From contig NZ_FNSF01000007.1 in assembly GCF_900105455.1 (NCBI RefSeq), forward strand, positions 496,001-560,000: a DNA stretch of 64,000 nucleotides, written 5' to 3'. Shown here piece after piece: positions 26,005 to 35,178 of the stretch; position 1 is the stretch's first letter, and each line of letters begins with the position of its first letter. Source of the stretch: Tenacibaculum sp. MAR_2009_124 (GTDB lineage: Bacteria > Bacteroidota > Bacteroidia > Flavobacteriales > Flavobacteriaceae). The position numbers were made by a program, and so were the translations under genes. The notes under the pieces are model-generated. The model saw only the letters and a list, made by a program, of their open reading frames with translations, ran no database searches and was not told the DNA's origin.

Positions 26005-26421
26005 ATGCCGAGAGTAACGGTTCATAGAAAAGCGCATTTCAACGCCGCGCACAGATTACATAACCCTAATTGGTCGGATGAGCGTAATTTAGAAGTTTTT
26101 GGAAAATGTAACAATCAATATTATCATGGTCATAATTATGAGTTAATTGTTTCATTAACAGGAGAGATTGACCCAGAAACGGGATATGTTTATGACTTAG
26201 GTAAATTAAAGGATTTGATAAAAACTGAAATTGAAGATGTTTTTGATCATAAGAATTTGAACTTAGAGGTTGAAGAGTTTAAAAAACTACCAGCGTCAAC
26301 CGAATATATGTCGGTAGTTATCTATAATAAACTTCGTAAGGTTATTGAAGATAAGTACGAGTTGAAAATAACTTTATACGAAACACCAAGAAATTTTGTA
26401 ACGTATTCAGGAGAAGAATAA
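26005..26421 (+). CDS. 6-pyruvoyl-tetrahydropterin synthase / QueD family (6-carboxytetrahydropterin synthase)
   Basis: 138 residues. Zinc-ligand histidines appear in FNAAHRLHN and in YYHGHNYE, and the catalytic cysteine in FGKCNNQ, as in the PTPS fold; the late ETPRNFVTY motif with the conserved Glu is also seen. The cysteine and the KCNN context resemble the eukaryotic-type PTPS as much as QueD, so the product could feed tetrahydrobiopterin or queuosine synthesis. No other queuosine or pterin gene is nearby to decide. It starts 4 bp after idi and is followed 15 bp later by manA. Confidence 0.9.
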   Translation: MPRVTVHRKAHFNAAHRLHNPNWSDERNLEVFGKCNNQYYHGHNYELIVSLTGEIDPETGYVYDLGKLKDLIKTEIEDVFDHKNLNLEVEEFKKLPASTEYMSVVIYNKLRKVIEDKYELKITLYETPRNFVTYSGEE

Positions 26422-26436
26422 GAAAAAATATACAAT

Positions 26437-27414
26437 ATGTCTATCGAACAGAAATTTATCAAATTTAACCCCATTTTGAAAGAAAAGATTTGGGGTGGAG
26501 AGAAATTAGTTTCTCAATTGAATAAGAATTCAAAGAGCAATAGCGTTGGAGAAAGTTGGGAGATTTCTGATGTGGAAGGTGATACTTCAATAGTAGCGAA
26601 TGGTGATTTGGCAGGAAAATCGTTAAAGGAGCTAATTGGTCTTTACAAAGAAAATTTAGTTGGAGAAAAGGTGTATAAGAAGTTTGGTGAAAAATTCCCA
26701 TTGCTTATTAAGTATATTGATGCAAAAGAAGCTTTAAGTATACAGTTACACCCTAATGATAAACTTGCTAAAGAAAGACATAACTCGTTTGGTAAAACCG
26801 AAATGTGGTATGTTATGCAGGCTGATGATAAGGCAAATTTGATTGTTGGTTTTAAAAATGATTCTAACAAAGTTGAATATGTAGAACATCTAGAAAATAA
26901 ATCTTTACTAGAAATATTAAACGTTGATGAAGTATCTAAGGGAGATGTGTATTTTATCCCTACAGGAAGAATCCATGCTATTGGAGCTGGTGTTATGCTA
27001 GCAGAAATTCAGCAAACGTCTGATGTAACCTATCGTATATATGATTGGGATCGTAAGGACAGTGAAGGTAATTACAGAGAACTTCATACAGAGCAAGCTT
27101 TAGATGCTATAGATTATATCTCACAGGAAAAATATTATACTGAGTATAATAAAGTGAATAACCGATCTTCAGAAATAGTATCTTGCCCTTATTTTACCAC
27201 TAATGTTATACCTTTAAATGGAAAACAAGTGGTAAAGAGTGAAGAGGATAGTTTTAGAATATTTATGTGTGTTGATGGAGAGGTTGTTTTTTCAAAAGAT
27301 AACCAAACTGAAACATTAAAATATGGAGAAACATTATTAGTTCCTGCCAATGTTCAAGAGTTTAATATTAGTTCAGAAAATAACTCAGAATTATTAGAGG
27401 TTTATATTCAGTAA
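26437..27414 (+). CDS. manA: Mannose-6-phosphate isomerase, class I
   Basis: 325 residues, the short class I form. Zinc ligands are visible in SIQLHPNDKLAKERH, KTEMWYV and the later FIPTGRIHAIGAG segment; the motif VTYRIYDWDR matches the family active site. The N-terminal FNPILKEKIWGGEKL is characteristic. It links fructose-6-phosphate and mannose-6-phosphate and so feeds GDP-mannose and surface polysaccharide synthesis. Third gene of the idi-PTPS-manA run. Confidence 0.95.
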   Translation: MSIEQKFIKFNPILKEKIWGGEKLVSQLNKNSKSNSVGESWEISDVEGDTSIVANGDLAGKSLKELIGLYKENLVGEKVYKKFGEKFPLLIKYIDAKEALSIQLHPNDKLAKERHNSFGKTEMWYVMQADDKANLIVGFKNDSNKVEYVEHLENKSLLEILNVDEVSKGDVYFIPTGRIHAIGAGVMLAEIQQTSDVTYRIYDWDRKDSEGNYRELHTEQALDAIDYISQEKYYTEYNKVNNRSSEIVSCPYFTTNVIPLNGKQVVKSEEDSFRIFMCVDGEVVFSKDNQTETLKYGETLLVPANVQEFNISSENNSELLEVYIQ

Positions 27415-27437
27415 GGTATTGTTTTGTGGGTGTCGAG

Positions 27438-27902
27438 TTAATGCTTGAATTTTTTCGAGCCTCTTAATTTTCTTAAAAGTTTCCTATTGAATTCATGTTC
27501 AGCAACTTCTAATTTTAATATTTGCCTATACGATAGGAACTTAGAAACCTCATTAAAAAAAGACGATTTAAGCTCGTTTCTTTTTGTTTCAACATTGGTT
27601 ATATGTCCAAGTATTTCTTTTGCTTGGTCTTCTGTCAATTTATCAATACCTCCAAGTTCATCAATTCGTTTTTTAATTTTATAACGTTCTTCTTTATGAA
27701 GTTTCATCATTTGATCGTTATATTCATTATAAACAGGCCAAAATTTTTCAGCTTCCTGAGAGGAGAAGTTTAGCTTGTCAGTAATGTGTGCAACTTTATA
27801 GGCACGAATTTTTTCGTGACGACCTTGTTTGTGTCGGTCTTGAGCTTTTATGAGTGAACTCAAGAACACAAAACAGAAAAGTAGTAGTAGGTGTTTTTTC
27901 AT
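27438..27902 (-). CDS. Small periplasmic helical protein of the Spy/CpxP-like type
   Basis: I choose the ATG at 27902 (MKKHLLLL), giving 154 residues with a signal peptide ending SLIKA and one base of spacing from the gene before. The mature part is helical with HITDKLNFSSQEAEKFWPVYNEY and LTEDQAKEIL, similar to the LTxxQ-type helices of Spy/CpxP and the proteins annotated in Flavobacteria as sensors of ECF-type sigma factors. It is third in an operon after a sigma factor and a membrane protein, so a periplasmic stress-sensing or chaperone role is inferred. Confidence 0.7.
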   Translation of the reverse strand: MKKHLLLLFCFVFLSSLIKAQDRHKQGRHEKIRAYKVAHITDKLNFSSQEAEKFWPVYNEYNDQMMKLHKEERYKIKKRIDELGGIDKLTEDQAKEILGHITNVETKRNELKSSFFNEVSKFLSYRQILKLEVAEHEFNRKLLRKLRGSKKFKH

Positions 27903-27903
27903 C

Positions 27904-28449
27904 TTATTGAATTTCATTGATTATTGTATTTTCTTCTAAATTGTTTAAATAGTCTTCCATATTGTCATCATCGAGTGTAATGGAATCAAAAGTTTCATTA
28001 TCGAAATTGATATCGCTTTCATTGAGAGCAATAATAAGCTCATCACTTGATGAATCAATATATCCATTTTCATACCAGTTTTCAATTTCCGTAGTTGATA
28101 ATGTATTGAAATTAATTGAACTTGTACTTTTTGAATATAAGTATGTCGCAAATATTAAAACGGAAGCCGCTGCAGCCGCAGGAATCAGTTGAACTATCTT
28201 TTTATATAAAGGAATAACTTTTTCTTTAACTGTGTTTGACTCTTTAATTTTTTCGAAAAGATTATCATCAAAAGAATCAAAATAAGAATTGGGTAGCTTG
28301 AAAGGGTTTTGTTTATTTAAGTCTATGTCTTTTTGATCTAATACGTCAACATCAAATTCTTCGAAGTAATTTTCAGGTACGGCAAAACTATTTTTTTTGT
28401 TAGTTTTCTCGTTAAGAAAATCGATGCTATTTTTTAAATCATTATTCAT
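27904..28449 (-). CDS. Single-pass membrane protein, probable anti-sigma factor or sigma-operon partner
   Basis: 181 acidic residues with one clear transmembrane segment (about 90-106, LIPAAAAASVLIFATYL). The cytoplasmic side holds two FxVPxxYFxxFD-like motifs (FAVPENYFEEFD and FKLPNSYFDSFD), an arrangement common in proteins next to flavobacterial ECF sigma factors. It lies 30 bp after the sigma gene and one base before the Spy-like gene. No zinc-binding anti-sigma motif (HxxxCxxC) is seen, so the anti-sigma role is inferred from position. Confidence 0.7.
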   Translation of the reverse strand: MNNDLKNSIDFLNEKTNKKNSFAVPENYFEEFDVDVLDQKDIDLNKQNPFKLPNSYFDSFDDNLFEKIKESNTVKEKVIPLYKKIVQLIPAAAAASVLIFATYLYSKSTSSINFNTLSTTEIENWYENGYIDSSSDELIIALNESDINFDNETFDSITLDDDNMEDYLNNLEENTIINEIQ

Positions 28450-28479
28450 AATTATAAGACTGCTAGTTTATGAAAAGGT

Positions 28480-29025
28480 TTAATTTATACTTTTTATATA
28501 GGTTTCTATTTTTTTTACCGCATGATGGTAGGATGCTTTTAAACTACCAACACTTACCTTAAGTATTTCAGAAATCTCATTGTATTTCATTTCATCAAAA
28601 TACTTCATATTAAATACTAATTGTTGCTGACGAGGAAGTTTGGCGATAGCCTTTTGTAAAATAAGTTGAATCTCATCACCATCAAACCAAAAATCACTAC
28701 TTAAATTAGAAGTGATTTGTTGCTGATAGTCAGTGATGTCTACATTTTTCTCTTTGGCTTTTTTACTAATAAAACTAATTGCTTCATTAGTTGCTATTCT
28801 ATATAGCCAGGAGTATAATTTGCTGTTACCTTTAAAAGAATCAATATTCTTGTATGCTTTAATAAAAGTATTTTGAAGAACGTCATCGGCATCATCATGA
28901 ACATAAACTATTTTTCTGATATGCCAATAAAGTCGTTCTTTATATTGATTCACTAAAGTTTTAAATGCAAACTCCTTGGAAGAGGCATTTTGTAACTGAT
29001 TAATGAATAGTACTTCGTCTGTCAA
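28480..29025 (-). CDS. ECF-type RNA polymerase sigma factor
   Basis: 181 residues with region 2 (ADDVLQNTFIKAYKNIDSF and SWLYRIATNEAISF) and region 4 (LPRQQQLVFNMKYFDEMKY and EISEILKVSVGSLKASYHHAVKKI), the sigma-70 family ECF layout. The frame begins with TTG at 29025: an in-frame TAG lies directly before it and no ATG occurs until far inside region 4, so a TTG start is needed for a complete protein. It heads the operon with the membrane partner and the Spy-like protein. Confidence 0.93.
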   Translation of the reverse strand: MTDEVLFINQLQNASSKEFAFKTLVNQYKERLYWHIRKIVYVHDDADDVLQNTFIKAYKNIDSFKGNSKLYSWLYRIATNEAISFISKKAKEKNVDITDYQQQITSNLSSDFWFDGDEIQLILQKAIAKLPRQQQLVFNMKYFDEMKYNEISEILKVSVGSLKASYHHAVKKIETYIKSIN

Positions 29026-29087
29026 CTAGTTTAAATTTAGTTGTTAGACTATAAAAATATTAAATGGTTTAAGTAAATCAAGAAAAA

Positions 29088-30533
29088 TTAACGATTTCTT
29101 CTGCTTGAAAATCCAAATAGGCGTTTTTCTTTGATAGTGTCAGAGACTCCTTTAGGCAACATTTCTTCCCATCCTTCCTCATTGTTCTTAATCTTGGATA
29201 ATACAGTTCTAGAGAAAATATGAAGCACTTTACGATCAAAGTTCTTCAAATCGATAAGTCGTCCATTTAATTTAAAAAACTTATACAACTCTTTTATTCT
29301 TGGATGCACTTTTAAATTTTCACTTGTTAAGTATTCACCAGAATCTTGTTCTTTATATGGGTATAGATATATTTTTAAATCTCTATAAAATAACTTTCCA
29401 AAGGCTTCAAGAATACCACCGCTTAGTCCACGATAATACTTTTCGTCAAAAATTTGAATTAGATTGTTAACTCCCATAGCTAAAGCCATACGTTCACGAG
29501 TAAACTCACTAAAGTATTCTACAAGTTTGAAGTATTCTTGGTAATCAGTAATCATTACATTTTGTCCTAATGAACAAAGTAATTCAGCTCTATCAAGGAA
29601 ATCACGTTCGTTAATTTCTCCTTCAGCTTTAAGGTTACTTAAGGTAATCTCAAAAATCATCTGAGTTTTTTCTGGGTTTACCTTTCTTTCCTTTAAGAAG
29701 AGTTCTTTCGATTTTTCAAACATGTCCATATTTACTTTAGTAACAGGTCTGAAACTTCCTCGAAGTGCTAAAATATTTCTTTTATAAAGAACTTGGGCTG
29801 GTAACAAGTTATTTCCGTCTGGGCCAAACATTACGGCATTTGTCATTCCATTTTTAACAAGTTGTAAACTCATTAAACGGTTGTCTACATAGGTAAAACG
29901 AGGTCCAGAAAAATTGATCATATCAATTTCTATGCGATCTTTATCAATGTTATCGTAAAAAGATTTTAAAAGCTCTTTAGGATTATCATTCAAATAGAAA
30001 GCTCCATAAACAAGATTTACCCCTAAAACTCCTAAAGTTTCTTGTTGTAACCTAGCGTCTGTTTCTTTAAATCGTAGGTGAAGAATAATTTCATTATAAT
30101 CTTCTAACGGGTCTAATTGGAAACGAATTCCTACCCAACCGTGACCCTTAAATTTTTTGGAAAAGTTAATGGTGGCCACCGTATTTGCGTAACTAAAAAA
30201 CAATTTATCAGGATGTTTTTGACGATCTAAACGATCTTCAATTAAGATCATTTCATGTTTTAACATCTTTTTTAATCTTTCTTCAGTTACATATCTCCCG
30301 TCTTTTTCAATTCCGTAGATAGCGTCTGAAAAATCTTTATCATAAGCACTCATGGCCTTCGCAATGGTACCAGAAGCACCGCCAGCCCTAAAAAAATTAC
30401 GAACAGTTTCCTGACCAGCACCTATTTCGGCAAAAGTACCGTAGATATGTTGGTTTAGATTAATTTTTAAAGCTTTTGTTTTTACCGTTGGTACAGTATT
30501 GATCTTTTGATCTCCTTTTAACGTAATTGCCAT
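29088..30533 (-). CDS. Conserved protein of unknown function (about 480 aa)
   Basis: The ATG at 30533 gives MAITLKGDQKIN and 481 residues. It is soluble, without signal peptide or membrane helices. Notable stretches are FAEIGAGQETVRNFFRAGGASGTIAKAMSAYD (quoted in part: GAGQETVRNFFRAGGASGT) and MALAMGVNNLIQIFDEKYY. I recall large proteins like this being widespread in Bacteroidota, sometimes labelled nicotinate-nucleotide adenylyltransferase without good reason; no such HxGH motif is present here. A consensus promoter stands directly upstream, divergent from the MBL hydrolase gene. Confidence 0.75.
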   Translation of the reverse strand: MAITLKGDQKINTVPTVKTKALKINLNQHIYGTFAEIGAGQETVRNFFRAGGASGTIAKAMSAYDKDFSDAIYGIEKDGRYVTEERLKKMLKHEMILIEDRLDRQKHPDKLFFSYANTVATINFSKKFKGHGWVGIRFQLDPLEDYNEIILHLRFKETDARLQQETLGVLGVNLVYGAFYLNDNPKELLKSFYDNIDKDRIEIDMINFSGPRFTYVDNRLMSLQLVKNGMTNAVMFGPDGNNLLPAQVLYKRNILALRGSFRPVTKVNMDMFEKSKELFLKERKVNPEKTQMIFEITLSNLKAEGEINERDFLDRAELLCSLGQNVMITDYQEYFKLVEYFSEFTRERMALAMGVNNLIQIFDEKYYRGLSGGILEAFGKLFYRDLKIYLYPYKEQDSGEYLTSENLKVHPRIKELYKFFKLNGRLIDLKNFDRKVLHIFSRTVLSKIKNNEEGWEEMLPKGVSDTIKEKRLFGFSSRRNR

Positions 30534-30557
30534 TTTATTCGTTTTTGTTACGCGGAA

Positions 30558-30589
30558 CAAATGTACTGAAAATAGCTGCTATCAGTCAA
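30558..30589 (-). promoter_or_regulatory. Promoter of the 481-aa conserved gene
   Basis: On the minus strand TTG (30589-30587), 21 bp, then TACATTTG (30565-30558): a full match to the Bacteroidota -33/-7 pattern, 24 bases before the ATG at 30533. Confidence 0.65.
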
Positions 30590-30615
30590 TTTTTATTGTA
30601 TTTTTGTTAGAAGAA

Positions 30616-31401
30616 ATGAGTAAAGTAAAACAGTTAAAAATAACGTTTCTTGGAACAGGTACTTCAACTGGAGTACCTATGATAACAAGTACGCACCCAG
30701 TATCCTTATCAGATAATCCTAAAGACAAAAGACTTAGATCTTCTATTATGATTTCTTGGGATGAAACGACTTACATTATTGACAGCGGACCAGATTTTCG
30801 TCAACAAATGATTCGTGAGAACGTTCAAGCAATCGAAGGAATTTTGTTTACACACGAACATTCCGATCATATTGCTGGTTTTGATGATATACGACCGTTT
30901 AGTTTTAGAATGGGAGAAGTCCCAATTTATTTAACTGAAAGAGTTTTGCATGCTTTGGAGAAGCGTTATGACTATATTTTTGCAACAGAAAACAGGTATC
31001 CTGGCGCAGCTAAGGTTAAGACGAATATAATATCAAAACATAGTACTCTAAACTTTAAAGGAGTAAAAGTAGTTCCGGTGGAAGTAATGCATGGAAATTT
31101 ACCTGTTTTGGGGTTTCGTTTTAATAATTTTGCATATTTAACCGATATCAAAACAATTAGTTTAGAAGAAAAAACTAAATTAAGTAATCTCGATACCATA
31201 GTAGTTACAGGTTTGAGAAAAGAAGAGCATTCAACACATTTTAACATTGAGGAAGCTCTTGAATTTATAAAAGAACTTAATCCGAAAAAAGCATATTTAA
31301 CTCATATTAGTGAATTACTCGGTTTTCATGATGAAGTAGAAAAAGAACTCCCTGAGAATGTACATTTGGCTTATGACGGTTTAAGTATTATAAGTGAGTA
31401 A
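30616..31401 (+). CDS. MBL-fold metallo-hydrolase (PhnP-like)
   Basis: 261 residues from the ATG at 30616; a TTG four codons earlier is less likely. The N-terminal FLGTGTSTGVPMI, the metal motif FTHEHSDHIAGFDDIRPF (HxHxDH) and later VMHGNLPVLGFRF and LTDIKTIS are those of the PhnP / RNase Z-like metallo-beta-lactamase group, which hydrolyses phosphodiesters. No phosphonate genes are nearby, so the substrate remains open. TATTTTTG at 30599-30606 resembles a -7 box, but without a -33 partner. Divergent from the 481-aa gene. Confidence 0.9.
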   Translation: MSKVKQLKITFLGTGTSTGVPMITSTHPVSLSDNPKDKRLRSSIMISWDETTYIIDSGPDFRQQMIRENVQAIEGILFTHEHSDHIAGFDDIRPFSFRMGEVPIYLTERVLHALEKRYDYIFATENRYPGAAKVKTNIISKHSTLNFKGVKVVPVEVMHGNLPVLGFRFNNFAYLTDIKTISLEEKTKLSNLDTIVVTGLRKEEHSTHFNIEEALEFIKELNPKKAYLTHISELLGFHDEVEKELPENVHLAYDGLSIISE

Positions 31402-31666
31402 TTTTATCATAGTTTTTAACAATTTTATTATAAGATATTTTGAATTCGAAGAGCAATGAAAATTAAATTAGATGAATATCTTTATGATCGGAAAATCGGA
31501 TCTCAATTACTACATATACAGTAGTGAGGTTTACGGATATAAGACAAGTAATTAAAGACAAATTAAGATAAAGAGAACCTTAGATATTGGAATAATTCAT
31601 AAACCTTTTAAGGAATATTTATTAATATACAAGGTTACATCTGAAATAAAAAAATAAGATAAACAG

Positions 31667-32425
31667 ATGAAGATAATAATATCTCCAGCAAAATCTCTTG
31701 ATTTTGAAACGAAAGCGAATACAAAAGAATATACTCAACCTCGTTTTTTAGAGCATTCTGAAAAATTAAACAAAAAACTAAAAACCTTATCTAAAAAGAA
31801 ATTATCGGATTTGATGAAAATTTCTGATGATTTGGGAGCTTTAAATTATGAAAGAAATCAAAACTGGAATCCAATATTTACTCCTGAAAACGCAAAGCAA
31901 GCTGCGTATTCTTTTACAGGGGAGGTTTTTAGAGGATTGGATATAACTTCTTTAGAAAATGATAAAATACCTGTTTTAAATGATAAGTTACGAATTCTTT
32001 CAGGTTTGTATGGGATTTTAAGACCCTTGGATTTAATTCAGCCATATCGTTTAGAAATGGGGACTAAATTAAAAGTTGGTAGAGCCGATAACTTATATAA
32101 ATTCTGGGGAAACTTACTGTCGGATTCATTGAATGAAGAAATGGAAGAAGAAGAGTTACTGATTAATTTAGCAAGTACAGAATATTTTAAAGCTGTTCCC
32201 AAGAAAGCCTTAAATACGTCAATGATTACTCCTGTTTTTAAAGATTTAAAAAATGGGCAATATAAGACGATTATGACATATGCGAAAAAAGCTAGAGGGT
32301 TAATGGTTAGATATATTATAGATAATAATATTGAAACCTTAGATGATTTGAAAGGATTTAATGTTGAAGGTTATGCGTATTCGGAATCTATGTCTTCGGA
32401 AAATGAATTGTTTTTTACTAGATAA
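31667..32425 (+). CDS. yaaA: YaaA family peroxide stress protein
   Basis: 252 residues beginning MKIIISPAKSLDF, the YaaA hallmark, with YERNQNWNPIFTPENAKQAAYSF, LRILSGLYGILRPLDLIQPYRLEMG (quoted in part) and a late MTYAKKARGLMVRYII. YaaA lowers free intracellular iron during hydrogen peroxide stress and binds DNA in E. coli. The 265 bp before it contain no good ORF. Confidence 0.95.
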   Translation: MKIIISPAKSLDFETKANTKEYTQPRFLEHSEKLNKKLKTLSKKKLSDLMKISDDLGALNYERNQNWNPIFTPENAKQAAYSFTGEVFRGLDITSLENDKIPVLNDKLRILSGLYGILRPLDLIQPYRLEMGTKLKVGRADNLYKFWGNLLSDSLNEEMEEEELLINLASTEYFKAVPKKALNTSMITPVFKDLKNGQYKTIMTYAKKARGLMVRYIIDNNIETLDDLKGFNVEGYAYSESMSSENELFFTR

Positions 32426-32523
32426 AATAGAGTTACTCATGATATCAGTAAATACTGATGATAGCGTAAAACTAATTTCCATAGCTAAATGGTTATCTTT
32501 GGTTTACAAAATTAAATAGGCAA

Positions 32524-33168
32524 ATGAAAAAGAAGTCCAAAAAAGTGCTGCGATTTGCGGTTTCATTAATCTTAGCGATTCTGATTGTTGTTGTTCTTTG
32601 TAATAGCTTGATTTATAGTAATGCGAAAGCAAAAACATATTCTAATATAGATTTAGTTCCGAAGAAAAAAGTGGGTCTTTTATTAGGAACTAATAAGTTC
32701 TTAAAAAATGGGAATATCAATTTGTACTATAAGTATAGGGTAGAAGCAGCAGTCAATCTTTTTCGAAAGGGGAAGTTAAAATATATTATAGTAAGTGGGG
32801 ATAATGGCGCAAAGGGTTATGATGAACCAACTCAATTTAAGGAAGATTTAATCAAAAGAGGAGTTCCTGCAAATAGAATATTTTTGGATTATGCTGGGTT
32901 TAGAACTCTAGATTCTGTGGTTAGGGCTAAAGAGGTTTTCGATCAAGATGATATACTAATAGTGTCTCAAAAGTTTCATAATGAGCGCGCCATATACTTA
33001 GCAGAGCATAAAGGACTGGTAGCGGCAGGTTATAATGCTAAAGATGTACATGGAAGATTAGGGATGAAAGTTAAAATAAGAGAGTATTTAGCTAGGGTTA
33101 AAGTATTTGTTGATATTGTGTTCAGAGTGAAACCTAAATATTTAGGAGAAAAAATCGAGATAAAATAA
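32524..33168 (+). CDS. SanA/YdcF family membrane protein (DUF218)
   Basis: 214 residues with an N-terminal membrane anchor (about 9-31, FAVSLILAILIVVVLCNSLI) and a DUF218 domain: VGLLLGTNKFLKNGNINLYYKYRVEAA, IIVSGDNG, DYAGFRTLDSVVRAKEVF and IVSQKFHNERAIYLA (the Asp, Arg and His of the fold). SanA-type proteins affect envelope permeability and vancomycin sensitivity. It is 98 bp after yaaA and ends inside a perfect palindrome shared with sdaA. Confidence 0.9.
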   Translation: MKKKSKKVLRFAVSLILAILIVVVLCNSLIYSNAKAKTYSNIDLVPKKKVGLLLGTNKFLKNGNINLYYKYRVEAAVNLFRKGKLKYIIVSGDNGAKGYDEPTQFKEDLIKRGVPANRIFLDYAGFRTLDSVVRAKEVFDQDDILIVSQKFHNERAIYLAEHKGLVAAGYNAKDVHGRLGMKVKIREYLARVKVFVDIVFRVKPKYLGEKIEIK

Positions 33169-33201
33169 AAGCGGCATCCATATGGATGCCGCTTTTATTT
33201 T
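33162..33201. terminator. Perfect 40-bp palindrome, bidirectional terminator between sanA-like and sdaA
   Basis: Bases 33162-33201 are identical to their reverse complement (GC core AAGCGGCATCCAT on each half, with A/T-rich outer arms that give a T-run on both strands). It covers the stop codon of the plus-strand gene and two bases of the stop codon of the minus-strand gene, so one hairpin ends both transcripts. Confidence 0.9.
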
Positions 33202-34627
33202 AACAGTCGGCAAGCCCAACGGTAACCGCTAAACCTCCTTCTGAAGTTTCTTTATAATTTCTATTCATGTCTTTGGCTGTTTCCCACATCGTATCAATTA
33301 CTTTGTCTAGAGGAACTAAAGATTTTTCTGGATCTGTTTCCAAGGCTAATTCAGCAGCATTTATGGCTTTAATAGCTCCCATAGCATTTCGTTCAATGCA
33401 AGGTACTTGAACCAAACCACCAATAGGATCGCATGTTAAACCTAGGTGGTGTTCCATAGCGATTTCAGCAGCAACTAAACTTTGCGAAGGGGTTCCTCCT
33501 AATAACTCAGTTAATGCACCAGCAGCCATGGCAGATGAAACTCCTATTTCAGCTTGGCAACCACCCATTGCGGCCGAAATGGTAGCATTCTTTTTAAAGA
33601 CACTTCCTATTTCTCCTGCAACCAATAAAAACTTTTTTATATGTTCGAAATCGGCTTCATGATTTTCAATTACTAAATAATACATTAAAACGGCAGGTAT
33701 TACGCCCGCACTACCGTTTGTTGGAGCTGTTACAACACGACCTAAAGAAGCGTTTACTTCATTTACTGAAAGAGCAAAACAGCTAACCCATTTTAAAATT
33801 TCTCTAAACTTTACCTCAGTACTTCTAATAGCCGAAATCCATTCTTCTTGATTCCGATAACTAAAATCTTTTATCAATTTTTTATGAGTTTCAAAGGCTC
33901 TTCTTTTAACATTTAATCCACCAGGCAAAGTTCCTTCGGTATGACATCCGATATACATACATTCAAGCATTGTATCCCAAATTCTTCTTAGTTCTAAATC
34001 GATTTCGTTGTTCGATTTTAAAACCAATTCGTTTGAGAGTACAATGTCAGATATATTTTTCTTTTCTTTTTTACAGTAGTTTTCTAACTCGGTGGCTCTA
34101 TTAATTGGAAAAGGAAAATTTTCTTTATTGATTTCGTTTTCTTCGGACGTCTCAACTTTCTCTTGAATCACAAAACCACCACCAATAGAATAGTATGTTT
34201 CAGAAGAAATGATTTCATTTTCTTTGGAAAGGGCAATAAAGGTTAAGCCATTTGAGTGAAAAGGAAGAAACTCTTTATTAAAAATTACTTGATCCATTGA
34301 AAAATCTAAAATCTTTTCTCCATCGAAATTAAGTGTATTCGTGTTTTTAATTTTAGAAATAATATTTTCAATATCCTCAATAGGAATATATTCGGGGTCG
34401 GTTCCACTAAGTCCTAATAAAACAGCTAAATCAGTAGCATGGCCTTTTCCAGTTAAAGATAATGATCCGTAAAGGTTAACTTTTATAGTACGTATATTAC
34501 TTATAAGGTCATTGTTCTTTAACTTCTGAATCCATTGTTGAGCGGCTCTCCAAGGCCCCAATGTATGGGAACTAGAAGGTCCTACTCCGATTTTTAGCAT
34601 GTCAAAAACACTAATAAATTGAGACAT
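33200..34627 (-). CDS. sdaA: L-serine ammonia-lyase (single-chain, iron-sulfur)
   Basis: 475 residues with the fused beta and alpha domains of the one-chain form. N-terminal motif FDMLKIGVGPSSSHTLGP, then SLSLTGKGHATD, the alpha domain motif TAPTNGSAGVIPAVLMYY and the cluster region GLTCDPIGGLVQVPCIERNAMGA with conserved Cys; a Cys lies two residues from the C-terminus (GLADC), as in SdaA where it acts as a substitute substrate ligand. The enzyme deaminates serine to pyruvate with a [4Fe-4S] cluster. Confidence 0.96.
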   Translation of the reverse strand: MSQFISVFDMLKIGVGPSSSHTLGPWRAAQQWIQKLKNNDLISNIRTIKVNLYGSLSLTGKGHATDLAVLLGLSGTDPEYIPIEDIENIISKIKNTNTLNFDGEKILDFSMDQVIFNKEFLPFHSNGLTFIALSKENEIISSETYYSIGGGFVIQEKVETSEENEINKENFPFPINRATELENYCKKEKKNISDIVLSNELVLKSNNEIDLELRRIWDTMLECMYIGCHTEGTLPGGLNVKRRAFETHKKLIKDFSYRNQEEWISAIRSTEVKFREILKWVSCFALSVNEVNASLGRVVTAPTNGSAGVIPAVLMYYLVIENHEADFEHIKKFLLVAGEIGSVFKKNATISAAMGGCQAEIGVSSAMAAGALTELLGGTPSQSLVAAEIAMEHHLGLTCDPIGGLVQVPCIERNAMGAIKAINAAELALETDPEKSLVPLDKVIDTMWETAKDMNRNYKETSEGGLAVTVGLADC

Positions 34628-34661
34628 AGAAATATTGTTGTTTGTTGACGGCTAAAATAAA

Positions 34662-34691
34662 AAATCCTGCACTAATTTTAATGCAGGATTT
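34662..34691 (-). terminator. Terminator after the DUF2853 gene
   Basis: A 10-bp stem (AAATCCTGCA / TGCAGGATTT) with a ten-base loop, 21 bp after the stop at 34713 and followed on the minus strand by a T-rich stretch. It also separates this gene from sdaA. Confidence 0.75.
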
Positions 34692-34712
34692 GAATTTAAA
34701 AAATAAAATATC

Positions 34713-35054
34713 TTATAATCCGTAAACAGATTGTTTGTTAAACTTTTCAGCAAGCATATAGTATACTACGGCTCTATATTTATTTCTTTCAGATTTTCCG
34801 ATTTTTTCAATTACTTCAGCAATTGCTTCATCTAATTGTGGTCCATTAGATAAACCTAGCTTTTTGATTAAGAAATTATTTTTTACAGTTTCAAGCTCTT
34901 TTTTGTCTGTTCCAGATACAGTTTCTGCATCTTTCTTATAAATAGAAGGTCCAAGACCTTTGGTTACAGCATTTAGTAAATCAGCGTTTAAAGAGATGTT
35001 TTTATCATCCATAAACTTCTTATACAATTCTACTTTTTCGTCAAACTTACTCAT
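34713..35054 (-). CDS. DUF2853 family protein
   Basis: 113 residues, all-helical, beginning MSKFDEKVELYKKFMDDKNI and containing VTKGLGPSIYKKDAETVSG and KSERNKYRAVVYYMLAEKF, which match the DUF2853 family of small bacterial proteins. No function is established. It is a single-gene unit: a consensus promoter lies upstream and a terminator downstream. Confidence 0.85.
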   Translation of the reverse strand: MSKFDEKVELYKKFMDDKNISLNADLLNAVTKGLGPSIYKKDAETVSGTDKKELETVKNNFLIKKLGLSNGPQLDEAIAEVIEKIGKSERNKYRAVVYYMLAEKFNKQSVYGL

Positions 35055-35103
35055 GATTTTTTGTTTATAAATTATATTTATTTATTTGAATTTTTAATTC
35101 TCT

Positions 35104-35133
35104 CAAATATAGAAAAATAATCGTATCATTCAA
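35104..35133 (-). promoter_or_regulatory. Promoter of the DUF2853 gene
   Basis: On the minus strand TTG (35133-35131), 19 bp, then TATATTTG (35111-35104), a full match to the Bacteroidota pattern, about 50 bases before the ATG. It lies just after the SPASM gene stop, so the DUF2853 gene can be transcribed apart from the RiPP cassette. Confidence 0.65.
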
Positions 35134-35178
35134 ATTTGATCGCTTTTAAACCTAAGAACCATGCTTATAGCATATTTT

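Noticed and set aside
31402..31666. A 22-codon ATG frame at about 31456 in the gap before yaaA
   Set aside because: Too short, no conserved motif, no promoter or terminator of its own.
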